Assembly: GCA_934277845.1 (NCBI GenBank)
Contig: CAKQVV010000032.1
Span: forward strand, 1-14,153
DNA: 14,153 nt
Direction of reading: 5' to 3'
DNA from: an uncultured Clostridia bacterium
GTDB lineage: Bacteria > Bacillota > Clostridia > Christensenellales > Pumilibacteraceae
Position 1 is the stretch's first letter, and the number at the start of each line of letters is the position of its first letter. The notes beneath the pieces were generated by a model that saw nothing but the letters and a program-made list of their open reading frames with translations, made no database searches and was not told the origin of the DNA. Below are positions 1-6,195 of this stretch, one piece after another. A program made the position numbers and the translations under genes.

Positions 1-258
1 GAATGGAACAAATACAAGGATCTTTTGCGGGAAGAGGATCTCATTGCGGTTATGCGCCTCGGCGTGATTCTGAGAATAGCCGAGAGTCTCGACCGTTCGA
101 TGACCGGTGTCGTCAAGTCGCTTAACTGCGATGTGCTCGGCGATTCCGTCATCATGAAAACCGAGGTCGACGGCGACGCTACTCTGGAGATCAAGGACGC
201 AATGAGTGCGGGCGCGGAGTTTGCGCGCGCGTTCAGAAAGAACCTCGAAATCTTATGA
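1..258 (+). CDS. Ppx/GppA-family phosphatase, C-terminal end (partial)
   Basis: The reading frame is open from the first base and ends in TGA, leaving about 85 residues of a protein whose start lies outside the window. The segment RLGVILRIAESLDRS followed by a short beta-rich stretch resembles the C-terminal HD-like region of exopolyphosphatase / guanosine pentaphosphate phosphatases, where a helix with LRIAxxLDR is typical. Members hydrolyse polyphosphate or pppGpp in the cytoplasm. The N-terminal actin-like ATPase domain that would confirm this is missing. The stop overlaps the ATG of maf in an ATGA arrangement, so the two genes are probably translationally coupled. Family assignment is moderate; substrate cannot be stated. 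Confidence 0.6.
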   Translation, partial: EWNKYKDLLREEDLIAVMRLGVILRIAESLDRSMTGVVKSLNCDVLGDSVIMKTEVDGDATLEIKDAMSAGAEFARAFRKNLEIL

Positions 259-812
259 AAATAACGCTTGCCAGCGCGTCACCGCGGCGGCGTGAACTTA
301 TTGCAAAAATCAAAGATCTGACGGTGGACATTATACCGTCGGGAGCGGACGAAACCCTCGTTTCGGCATCCGCTCCGCGCGAACTTGCCGAAAACCTTGC
401 GCGAGTCAAAGCGGAAAGCGTTTTTCGCGATCACGGCGGCATAGTGCTCGGCGCGGATACTGTCGTGGTACTTCGCGACAGGGTACTCGGTAAACCGAAA
501 ACGAAAGCCGAAGCGTGCGGATTTTTGCGACTGTTGTCCGGAAAAACACACGAGGTCATTACCGGTATCGCGATCGTAAACGCCGACAAAACCGTAGTGA
601 AGAGCGAAGTTACACGCGTTACATTTCGCGAGATAACCGAACGCGAAATCACAGATTACGTTGCAACCGGCAGTCCTATGGACAAAGCCGGCGGATACGG
701 TATTCAGGACGCCGAGGTTATGGCGTTTACGGAGAGTACCGACGGTGACGAGGATAATGTGATCGGACTTCCCGTCGCGCTCGTAGAAAAAACTTTGGAG
801 GAAAACTTCTGA
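255..812 (+). CDS. maf: Maf-family nucleoside triphosphate pyrophosphatase
   Basis: A 185-residue protein of normal Maf length. It begins with MKITLASASPRRRELI, the family's N-terminal substrate-binding motif (S-x-S-P-R-R). It continues with LGADTVV near residue 70, GKP, LSGKTHEVITG near 98-108, and DKAGGYGIQD near 142-151, all Maf hallmarks. Maf enzymes cleave non-canonical or modified nucleoside triphosphates (dTTP/UTP or m7GTP classes) to monophosphate and pyrophosphate, and have been linked to septum formation and division arrest. The start overlaps the preceding stop by four bases, and the next gene follows after a one-base gap, so these form an operon. Position directly before an mreB-like gene is the classic Firmicutes arrangement. 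Specificity subclass is not resolved. Confidence 0.95.
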   Translation: MKITLASASPRRRELIAKIKDLTVDIIPSGADETLVSASAPRELAENLARVKAESVFRDHGGIVLGADTVVVLRDRVLGKPKTKAEACGFLRLLSGKTHEVITGIAIVNADKTVVKSEVTRVTFREITEREITDYVATGSPMDKAGGYGIQDAEVMAFTESTDGDEDNVIGLPVALVEKTLEENF

Positions 813-813
813 T

Positions 814-1824
814 ATGGCTGCTATGGATATCGCCGTCGAGATAGGGACCTCGTTTACAACGATTTACCTGTCGGGAGCGGGCGTTGTTTTGAGAGAACCG
901 TCGGTAGTGGCGTTCGTCGGTGACGACGACAAGAAAAAAGTACTTGCCGCAGGCTACAAAGCAGTGGCAATGCAGGGCAGCGCGCCCGAGAAGACACGCG
1001 TCGTATGCCCGGTTGTCGACGGATATATCGAGGACTCCGAAGCGTGTGTGAAAATGCTCACCGAGTTTATAAACCGCGTGCTTCCGAGTTATATTATCTT
1101 CCCGAAGATCCGCGCGCTTATCGCCGTGCCCACCGGTCTTACCGTAGGAGAAAGAAAAACTTACGAGGACGTTCTTCGCGAAGCGGGAGCCGCCGAAACC
1201 ACGCTTATCGACGACGTTATGGTGTCCGCGCTCGGTTTCGATCTTCCGGTTGACGAACCGTGCGGAGGACTTATCGCCAACATCGGCGGCGGCGTCACCG
1301 AGATTGCGCTGATCAGCCTTTGCGGAACCGTCAGCGGTTGTTCGGTCAACGTCGGCGGAAATATGATGGACAATGCGCTCGTTGATTTCATTATCGGCAA
1401 GTACGGCTTGAAAATCGGAGCAAGATCGGCTCGCCGCGTCAAAGAAGAAATCGGCAGTCTTTACCCCAACGACGTTTCGTCCATGGAAGTGCGCGGCATA
1501 AACACCAACACCATGACGCCCGCGTCGCTCAGCGTGTACGCAACCGACGTTTATGAAGCGCTCGTTCCGTACTATTCGCGCATCGCCGAAGCGGTCGAGG
1601 GTATTCTCAATCTTTGTCCGCCCGAACTCGCGGCAAGAGTTCAGGGCGCAGGATAGTACGTTTGCGGCGGCGGGGCGAAGATCCCCGGGCTTCAACGCAT
1701 GCTTAAAGACCTGCTCGGCGTGCCGGTAACCATCGCCGAAGATCCCGAATACACTTCGATTTCGGGTGCGGGAAGGCTGATCGGAAACAAAGAACTCATC
1801 AAAAAAATCAACGCGCAGTTGTAA
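814..1824 (+). pseudogene. mreB: MreB-like actin homologue interrupted by an in-frame TAG
   Basis: The frame from ATG 814 gives 280 residues, then TAG at 1654-1656, then 55 more in-frame codons ending in TAA at 1822-1824. The distal piece (YVCGGGAKIPGLQ..., ending KKINAQL) is the third phosphate loop and C-terminal end of MreB. The intact gene would therefore be about 336 residues, the usual family length. MreB is a cytoplasmic actin that guides lateral wall synthesis. Usual ATP-site residues differ: DLGT is EIGT (E9), the EEP motif is DDV (133-135), DIGGGTT is NIGGGVT (156-162). The Shine-Dalgarno GGAGG lies about 12 bases before the ATG. It is either a recent pseudogene, an assembly error or a read-through gene; a truncated product would lack the final strand-helix region. 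No mreC or mreD follows. Confidence 0.8.
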
Positions 1825-1848
1825 TAACAGGAATAGTAGATGGCAAAA

Positions 1849-1878
1849 ACCGACCGGGATCAATCCCGTCGGTTTTTT
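1849..1878 (+). terminator. Rho-independent terminator after the mreB-like gene
   Basis: An inverted repeat with arms at about 1849-1859 and 1864-1873 (ACCGA/TCGGT outer stem, CGGGA/TCCCG inner stem, one bulged C, TCAA-type loop) is followed by a run of six T. It lies 25 bases past the TAA at 1824 and ends the Ppx-maf-mreB operon before minD. Confidence 0.85.
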
Positions 1879-2001
1879 GTATACCGTCCGGATACGGATA
1901 TGACAAAATCGGCGTAAATTCATGAATAATTGCGATTTTCCGAGCCGCTCCGTGCGTTAAAATGAAACGGAAAAACAAAACGCATAACGGAGGCAAGAAG
2001 C

Positions 2002-2796
2002 GTGGCGAGAACGATAGTAATCACGTCCGGCAAGGGCGGAGTCGGAAAAACTACTTTGACCGTAAACGTCGGCAGAATACTGGCGTCTTTCGGATTGAAG
2101 GTCGTGCTCGTCGATACAGACATGGGGCTTAACAATCTCGACGTTCTGACGGGTGTCGAAAATAAAGTCGTCTATGACGTTATTGACGTTATCGAAAACC
2201 GTTGCAGGGTAAAACAGGCTATCGTCGAGGATGAGTATATGCGAGGTTTATTCGTGCTGCCGTCCGCGCACAGTTACGACCGCAGCCGCGTCGACGCACA
2301 GTCCGTCCGTGCCGTCGTTGCGTCGCTGAGAACCCGTTTCGACTATGTTCTGATCGATTGTCCCGCCGGCATCGAACTCGGATTTCACCGTGCCGTTGCC
2401 GCCGCCGACGAAGCGATCGTTGTCACCACGCCGCATCTGTCCGCGCTTCGCGACGCCGAAAAGGTGATCGGACTACTGAAAAGCTACGATCTTCGCTCGG
2501 TTTCCGCAGTGCTCAATCGGGTGCGAGGCGATATGGAATACGACGGCACCGCAGCGAGCGTGGACGATGTGAAAGAAATGCTTTCCGCGCAAGTGATCGG
2601 TGCGATCCCCGAGGACGACGGTATCAATATGCTCAGCACGCTGTCACTCCCGCAAAGCCGAAAAAGCGAAGGGTATATCGCCACACTCATGCTTGCGAAA
2701 ATGATCCGCTACGGCAACGGTACTGTGTATGACGCAGGGCGCAAGTATCGCGGAGTATTCGGCGGAATCAGGCGTAAAATGCGAAAAATAATATAA
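2002..2796 (+). CDS. minD: Septum-site determining ATPase MinD
   Basis: A 264-residue ParA/MinD-type ATPase. It opens with the deviant Walker A loop SGKGGVGKTT, placing signature lysine K11 and catalytic K16 exactly as in E. coli MinD. The VLVDTDMGLNNLD stretch (35-47) carries the magnesium/partner-binding aspartates D38 and D40. The last residues (GVFGGIRRKMRKII) form the basic amphipathic helix used for membrane targeting. MinD dimerises with ATP on the inner membrane and positions the division site by recruiting MinC and MinE. The GTG start at 2002 is preceded by GGAGG about 8 bases upstream. The minE-like gene follows after 16 bases. A terminator upstream means minD has its own transcription start, but I see no convincing -35/-10 pair. 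No minC is adjacent. Confidence 0.95.
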   Translation: MARTIVITSGKGGVGKTTLTVNVGRILASFGLKVVLVDTDMGLNNLDVLTGVENKVVYDVIDVIENRCRVKQAIVEDEYMRGLFVLPSAHSYDRSRVDAQSVRAVVASLRTRFDYVLIDCPAGIELGFHRAVAAADEAIVVTTPHLSALRDAEKVIGLLKSYDLRSVSAVLNRVRGDMEYDGTAASVDDVKEMLSAQVIGAIPEDDGINMLSTLSLPQSRKSEGYIATLMLAKMIRYGNGTVYDAGRKYRGVFGGIRRKMRKII

Positions 2797-2812
2797 AATA
2801 AAGGAGTAAATC

Positions 2813-3064
2813 GTGTCTACTGCAATAAAACGCGACGCGGCGAAACGTCGTTTGAAAACCGTGGCAATGGAGGACAAAGTTTCTGCAATCGAAAACATGT
2901 TGAGAGTATTGCGCTCAGATCAGTACAAACTTCTCACGAACTATATGTACATAGGTTCCGACGATCTCAAAGTATATATGGATCTGACCGAAAACGGCGA
3001 GTACGTTCTCACCGTCAAAGCCGTCACCGACCGTCTTATCGATATCGGCAGGTTGCTTGCCTGA
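2813..3064 (+). CDS. minE: Cell division topological specificity factor MinE (divergent)
   Basis: A small 83-residue protein directly downstream of minD. The N-terminal helix AAKRRLKTVAMED matches the MinE pattern AK-RL-xxxxxD that binds MinD. The second half (QYKLLTNYMYIGSDDLKVYMDLTENGEYVLTVKAV) follows the order of the MinE dimerisation domain, with a helix, a Y-I-D/G-S-x-D turn and two strands. MinE stimulates MinD ATPase and drives its membrane redistribution. Similarity is recognisable but weak in the N-terminal 12 residues and in the C-terminal tail. The GTG start at 2813 is supported by AAGGAG at 2801-2806. Position after minD raises confidence; an unrelated small protein is less likely. 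Confidence 0.75.
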   Translation: MSTAIKRDAAKRRLKTVAMEDKVSAIENMLRVLRSDQYKLLTNYMYIGSDDLKVYMDLTENGEYVLTVKAVTDRLIDIGRLLA

Positions 3065-3143
3065 TATCGGATGTTTTGTAGATTCATCGGCGGTTTTTGC
3101 CAGGAATCATCATAAAAATGCCTTTCCTGTTCTTCTTCCAAAG

Positions 3144-3179
3144 TTTGCCGTACCCGGTTTGTAATATCGGGGCGGCAAA
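3144..3179 (+). terminator. Hairpin between minE and the M50 protease gene (possible terminator or attenuator)
   Basis: Arms TTTGCCG (3144-3150) and CGGCAAA (3173-3179) pair perfectly. An inner CCCG (3153-3156) / CGGG (3168-3171) pairing extends the stem. It is followed by TTTAATAT, a weak U-tract, and then the Shine-Dalgarno of the next gene about 20 bases on. It may end the minDE transcript or attenuate entry into the protease gene. Confidence 0.45.
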
Positions 3180-3208
3180 TTTAATATACATAATCCACGA
3201 GGTGAAAA

Positions 3209-4111
3209 TTGAACGTAAAAACCGGAACCGAAAATCGAGAACGCAGGCATGACGGACTTAGCGTGCGGGTATCGCTGATAGTGTACCTCATTGCACTCGC
3301 GGCGGTAGTATTCGGAAAATTCGATAAATTCGCGTCCTATTTCGTTGCCATCGTCCTGCATGAAATCGCGCATGCCGCTGTGGCAAACGGACTCGGATAC
3401 AAACTTAACGAGTTCCGGCTTATGCCTTACGGAGCCGCGCTTGTCGGTTCGTTCGACGATGCAAACGCCCGCGACGAATACAGAATCGCGATTGCGGGAC
3501 CGCTTGCAAACGTAATTATTGCCGTGCTGTGCGCGGCGTTGTGGTGGTTTGTACCCGTCGCTCAATACGTTACCGAGGACTTTGTTTTCGCAAACGTAAC
3601 TATCGCCGCGACCAACGTTTTGCCGGTATATCCGCTCGACGGCGGCAGGATTGTGCTTGCATTTGCGTCAAAGAAAATACCGCGCGAATATGCTTATAAA
3701 AGGTTGCGGATTGTCGGATTCGTTATCGGCGGAGTATTTGCCGCGGCGTTCGTCGCATCGCTGTTTTACGGCATAAATCCTACCTTTGCGTCGATGTCCG
3801 CGTTCATGGTGTTTTCCGCCTTGATTCCCGACAAACATTGCGCGTACAGGCGGCTTTATCAGGTCGCATACCGTGCGGAAAAAGCAAGAAAAGGCTTGCC
3901 GCTCCGCACGGTCGTAATATCCGCTTCGGCACCCGCCCGCACGCTTTTGCGTTCGCTCAATTCCGAGTATTACACCGAATTCCGTGTAGTGGACGAAAAC
4001 TTCGCATTTGTTGCTACCGTCACGGAAACCGACCTTGAACAGATGAGCGGTACGGCGTTTTCCGGCATGGTGAGAGCAGTGGTCGAGAATGTTTCGGAAA
4101 AGTCAGAATAG
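3209..4111 (+). CDS. spoIVFB: M50 site-2 intramembrane metalloprotease, SpoIVFB-like
   Basis: A 300-residue polytopic membrane protein. The zinc motif HEIAH is at residues 51-55 within a hydrophobic helix, and NVLPVYPLDGGR (136-147) supplies the third zinc ligand D144 and the family signature. Hydrophobic segments near 20-35, 42-60, 92-115, 125-142, 165-185 and 190-205 fit the SpoIVFB membrane core. Residues about 230-290 resemble a single CBS-like domain, as in SpoIVFB. In spore formers SpoIVFB cleaves pro-sigma-K in the forespore outer membrane, with SpoIVFA and BofA as inhibitors. The TTG start at 3209 is backed by GAGGTGA at 3199-3205. The position after minD matches B. subtilis, but spoIVFA is absent. 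It ends with TAG and a second in-frame TAG three codons later. Another S2P role cannot be excluded. Confidence 0.85.
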   Translation: MNVKTGTENRERRHDGLSVRVSLIVYLIALAAVVFGKFDKFASYFVAIVLHEIAHAAVANGLGYKLNEFRLMPYGAALVGSFDDANARDEYRIAIAGPLANVIIAVLCAALWWFVPVAQYVTEDFVFANVTIAATNVLPVYPLDGGRIVLAFASKKIPREYAYKRLRIVGFVIGGVFAAAFVASLFYGINPTFASMSAFMVFSALIPDKHCAYRRLYQVAYRAEKARKGLPLRTVVISASAPARTLLRSLNSEYYTEFRVVDENFAFVATVTETDLEQMSGTAFSGMVRAVVENVSEKSE

Positions 4112-4185
4112 ATTGTCTAGTTCTCGATTTTGATACATAATTTCGCGAAAATGCGCAAAAAAAGTGGAAATGAAGTCGTTTTTCG

Positions 4186-4214
4186 TTGTTTTTGCCGTAA
4201 AAGTATGATATAAT
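4186..4214 (+). promoter_or_regulatory. Sigma-A type promoter for RNase G
   Basis: TTGTTT (4186-4191) and a perfect TATAAT (4209-4214) are 17 bases apart, with TG at 4206-4207 giving an extended -10. The predicted start near 4221 leaves a leader of about 51 bases before the GTG at 4272. Confidence 0.75.
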
Positions 4215-4226
4215 AACTCGTAGTTT

Positions 4227-4244
4227 CCCCCTGGGTATCGGGGG
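4227..4244 (+). promoter_or_regulatory. Leader hairpin upstream of RNase G
   Basis: CCCCC (4227-4231) pairs with GGGGG (4240-4244) around an 8-base loop, a few bases after the predicted transcript start. It has no U-tract, so it is not a terminator. A 5' end capped by a GC stem is plausible protection or autoregulation, which is inference. Confidence 0.4.
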
Positions 4245-4271
4245 ATAAATTCTTGCTCGGACGGAATTGCG

Positions 4272-5774
4272 GTGAAAACGGGACTTATTCTCATAGACGT
4301 CGAATCGTACATGTCCAGCGTGTCGCTGGTCGAAGCCGGTAAACTCAAAGAACACTACGTCGAATACAAAGATTCGTCGTATATTACCGGCAATATTTAT
4401 AAAGGCAGAGTCGAAAGCGTACTCACGGGACTGCAATCGGCTTTCGTCAATTTCGGCAACGCAAAAAACGGTTTTTTGTCGGTTGAAGAAACGCTCGGAC
4501 ACAAATCCGTGCTTGGCAGCGCGGGCGTTATGCCGAAGTTGCTCGACGTAAAAGAAGGCGATTACGTCATGGTTCAGGCAACAAAGGAAGAAATCGGCAC
4601 GAAGGGTGCACGCCTTACCACTACGATAACCATTCCCGGACGATACGTCATTTTACTGCCGACGCTGGATTTTGTCGGCGTTTCAAATAAAATAACCGAT
4701 ACCGAAACCCGCGAAAAACTCACCGCGATGCTCTCGAGACTCAAACCCGATGGCGGCGGATTTATCGCGAGAACTGCGGCGAAAGACGCTAAAAGAAGCG
4801 AGATCGTCGACGAAGTAAAACGCCTTTTCGAGCAGTGGAAAAAGATAGTCGCGGCTTATAACGCCACCGACGGAATCGCGCAGGTTTACAGCGACGGCGA
4901 CCTGATTTTTAGGAACGTCCGCGATATGCTTTCGTCGAATATTGAATCGATAGTTTGCAACGATCGCGACACTGTAGACGCACTCGTAAAAGTCATGAAG
5001 GAACACAACGTCAGGTTTTACGACAGGGTGCGGCTTTACGACGGGCAGTATGACATTTTCGATGCGTTCAATATTCTCGACGAAGTTGACAAACTGCTCG
5101 ATCGCAGAGTTAAACTCAAAAGCGGCGTGTCGCTCGTGTTCGATTACACCGAGGCTCTCACGGTAATAGACGTGAATACGGCGCAGTTTGCTCGCGGCAG
5201 CAATCATGAGGAAACCGTTTTCGAGGCGAATATCGAAGCCGCCCGAGAAATCGCCCGACAGATAAGACTGCGTAATATCGGCGGAATAATTATCGTCGAC
5301 TTTATCGACATGACCGATGAAATGCACAAAGTTGCAGTTGTGGAAGAACTCAAAAAGGAAATGATATACGACCGCACTAAAACCCGCGTGATCGGTATGT
5401 CCGCGCTGGGGCTCGTGGAAATCACGAGGAAAAAAGTGGGCAGAGAACTCAGTACCGTACTGCTTGACGAGTGTCCGTATTGCGGCGGCGACGCGCATGC
5501 CCAGTCGGTCGACTATGTTGCGCGCAAGATCAAAGCCGAACTCAAACGCCTTTTTGCCGACGGCAAGATGAAGACTGCAGTCGTCCGCATGAACCCGTCG
5601 CTTATCGACGCCATGTTCAAGGGGAAATACTTTTCCGTCGATTGCGAAACGATCTGGCAAAATAAACGTATCTACATTGTGCCGGATGCAGAAGTACTCA
5701 ATCGCCGCTTTACGATCAAAGGCAGCGAAGATCCCGCAGTTACCGTTCCGGCAACGGCAAGACTGCTGTATTAA
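4272..5774 (+). CDS. rng: Ribonuclease E/G family endoribonuclease (RNase G-like)
   Basis: A 500-residue cytoplasmic endoribonuclease that cuts single-stranded, A/U-rich RNA in rRNA maturation and mRNA decay. It has an S1-like RNA-binding domain from about residue 38 (GNIYKGRVESVLTGLQSAFVNFG), a 5'-sensor region, and a DNase I-like catalytic part. The magnesium ligands are conserved at D300 (TVIDVNTA) and D343 (IIVDFIDM). The NHEETVFEAN-EAAREIARQIRLRNIGG helix is diagnostic. A CPYC pair (C401/C404) matches the zinc link of RNase E. Length fits RNase G without the long RNase E scaffold tail. The GTG start at 4272 keeps the family N-terminus; the Shine-Dalgarno is weak (GGACGGA). In many clostridia rng precedes rplU; here a terminator follows instead. 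Confidence 0.93.
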   Translation: MKTGLILIDVESYMSSVSLVEAGKLKEHYVEYKDSSYITGNIYKGRVESVLTGLQSAFVNFGNAKNGFLSVEETLGHKSVLGSAGVMPKLLDVKEGDYVMVQATKEEIGTKGARLTTTITIPGRYVILLPTLDFVGVSNKITDTETREKLTAMLSRLKPDGGGFIARTAAKDAKRSEIVDEVKRLFEQWKKIVAAYNATDGIAQVYSDGDLIFRNVRDMLSSNIESIVCNDRDTVDALVKVMKEHNVRFYDRVRLYDGQYDIFDAFNILDEVDKLLDRRVKLKSGVSLVFDYTEALTVIDVNTAQFARGSNHEETVFEANIEAAREIARQIRLRNIGGIIIVDFIDMTDEMHKVAVVEELKKEMIYDRTKTRVIGMSALGLVEITRKKVGRELSTVLLDECPYCGGDAHAQSVDYVARKIKAELKRLFADGKMKTAVVRMNPSLIDAMFKGKYFSVDCETIWQNKRIYIVPDAEVLNRRFTIKGSEDPAVTVPATARLLY

Positions 5775-5780
5775 ATGATC

Positions 5781-5811
5781 AAAAAGTCCGATAACGATTT
5801 CGGACTTTTTT
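5781..5811 (+). terminator. Rho-independent terminator after RNase G
   Basis: AAAAAGTCCGA (5781-5791) and TCGGACTTTTTT (5800-5811) form an 11-bp perfect stem around an 8-base loop, with U-tract built in. It lies 7 bases past the RNase G stop. The A-rich 5' side means it could also act on the opposite strand. Confidence 0.92.
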
Positions 5812-6117
5812 GTTAAAATCTTCGTTGACGAATATTTTTTTACGAAACTACGCATTATAAGAGTACAAGGACGGATTGACCGCGCGACAATCACCTCTCC
5901 CCGGCAGAGCGTCGCGACAAACCCTTCCTTGCACATATAGAAAAGGGAAGGGACTTTGTATCCGTCACGACCGCTCGCGTCAGGAAACATGCTCGAAGTA
6001 TGCTTCATCACGATGCCGATTCGTCCGTAAAAAGTTTCTTCTCTTTTTTGTGCAATGAAATTGCTCGTGTGTAAATAATATAACGAGCGATTTCGGTTTA
6101 TCACCGTAAACCGACAT
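5812..6117. other. Gene-free stretch between convergent RNase G and groEL
   Basis: About 300 bases with no recognisable gene. The only open frames are short or are antisense extensions of RNase G, and none has a ribosome site or family resemblance. It contains the nested inverted repeats described separately at 5870-5966, a 6-bp stem at 6063-6068/6083-6088, and a perfect 8-bp hairpin at 6093-6100/6107-6114. A TTGACG at 5825-5830 and a TATAAG at 5856-5861 are 25 bases apart, too far for a good promoter. Confidence 0.6.
5870..5966. other. Nested inverted repeats, candidate structured RNA or repeat element
   Basis: Three pairings form a three-way junction. The outer stem is GACGGAT (5870-5876) with ATCCGTC (5960-5966). 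Hairpin I is CGCGAC (5883-5888) with GTCGCG (5911-5916), continued inside by CTCT (5895-5898) / AGAG (5906-5909). Hairpin II is CCCTTCC (5922-5928) with GGAAGGG (5946-5952). All pairs are Watson-Crick, so strand is not settled. A further 5-bp stem containing one G-U on the + strand sits at 5988-5992/5998-6002. I do not recognise any known RNA family. It may be a small RNA, a dispersed repeat or chance folding. Confidence 0.3.
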
Positions 6118-6155
6118 AAAAAGGTCGCGGCTTAAGCAAAAGTCGCGACCTTTTT
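6118..6155 (-). terminator. Bidirectional terminator downstream of groEL
   Basis: AAAAAGGTCGCG (6118-6129) and CGCGACCTTTTT (6144-6155) form a perfect 12-bp stem with a 14-base loop. U-tracts exist on either strand. It lies about 40 bases past the groEL stop on the minus strand and would also stop plus-strand reading. Confidence 0.9.
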
Positions 6156-6195
6156 GTTACTGATTATTGACTTGTCGGATCAAGCGGTTATCGGC

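Noticed and set aside
1654..1656. Genome-wide reassignment of TAG to a sense codon
   Set aside because: Another gene in the window ends at TAG (4109-4111) with a backup in-frame TAG at 4118-4120, and other genes use TAA and TGA normally, so TAG appears to be a real stop.
727..1923. Minus-strand open frame of 398 codons opposite the mreB-like gene
   Set aside because: Antisense shadow. It runs through the terminator and both flanking gene ends without any motif.
1930..1963. Promoter for minD from TTGCGA and TAAAAT
   Set aside because: The two hexamers are more than 20 bases apart and both are imperfect, so I did not list it.
5922..5952. Hairpin CCCTTCC/GGAAGGG as an independent terminator
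   Set aside because: No T-run follows on either strand and the loop is 17 bases. It fits better as part of the larger nested structure.
4683..6104. Minus-strand open frame of 473 codons across RNase G and the downstream gap
   Set aside because: Most of it is antisense to RNase G and it crosses the terminator at 5781-5811. The unique part at 5830-6104 has no family resemblance or Shine-Dalgarno.
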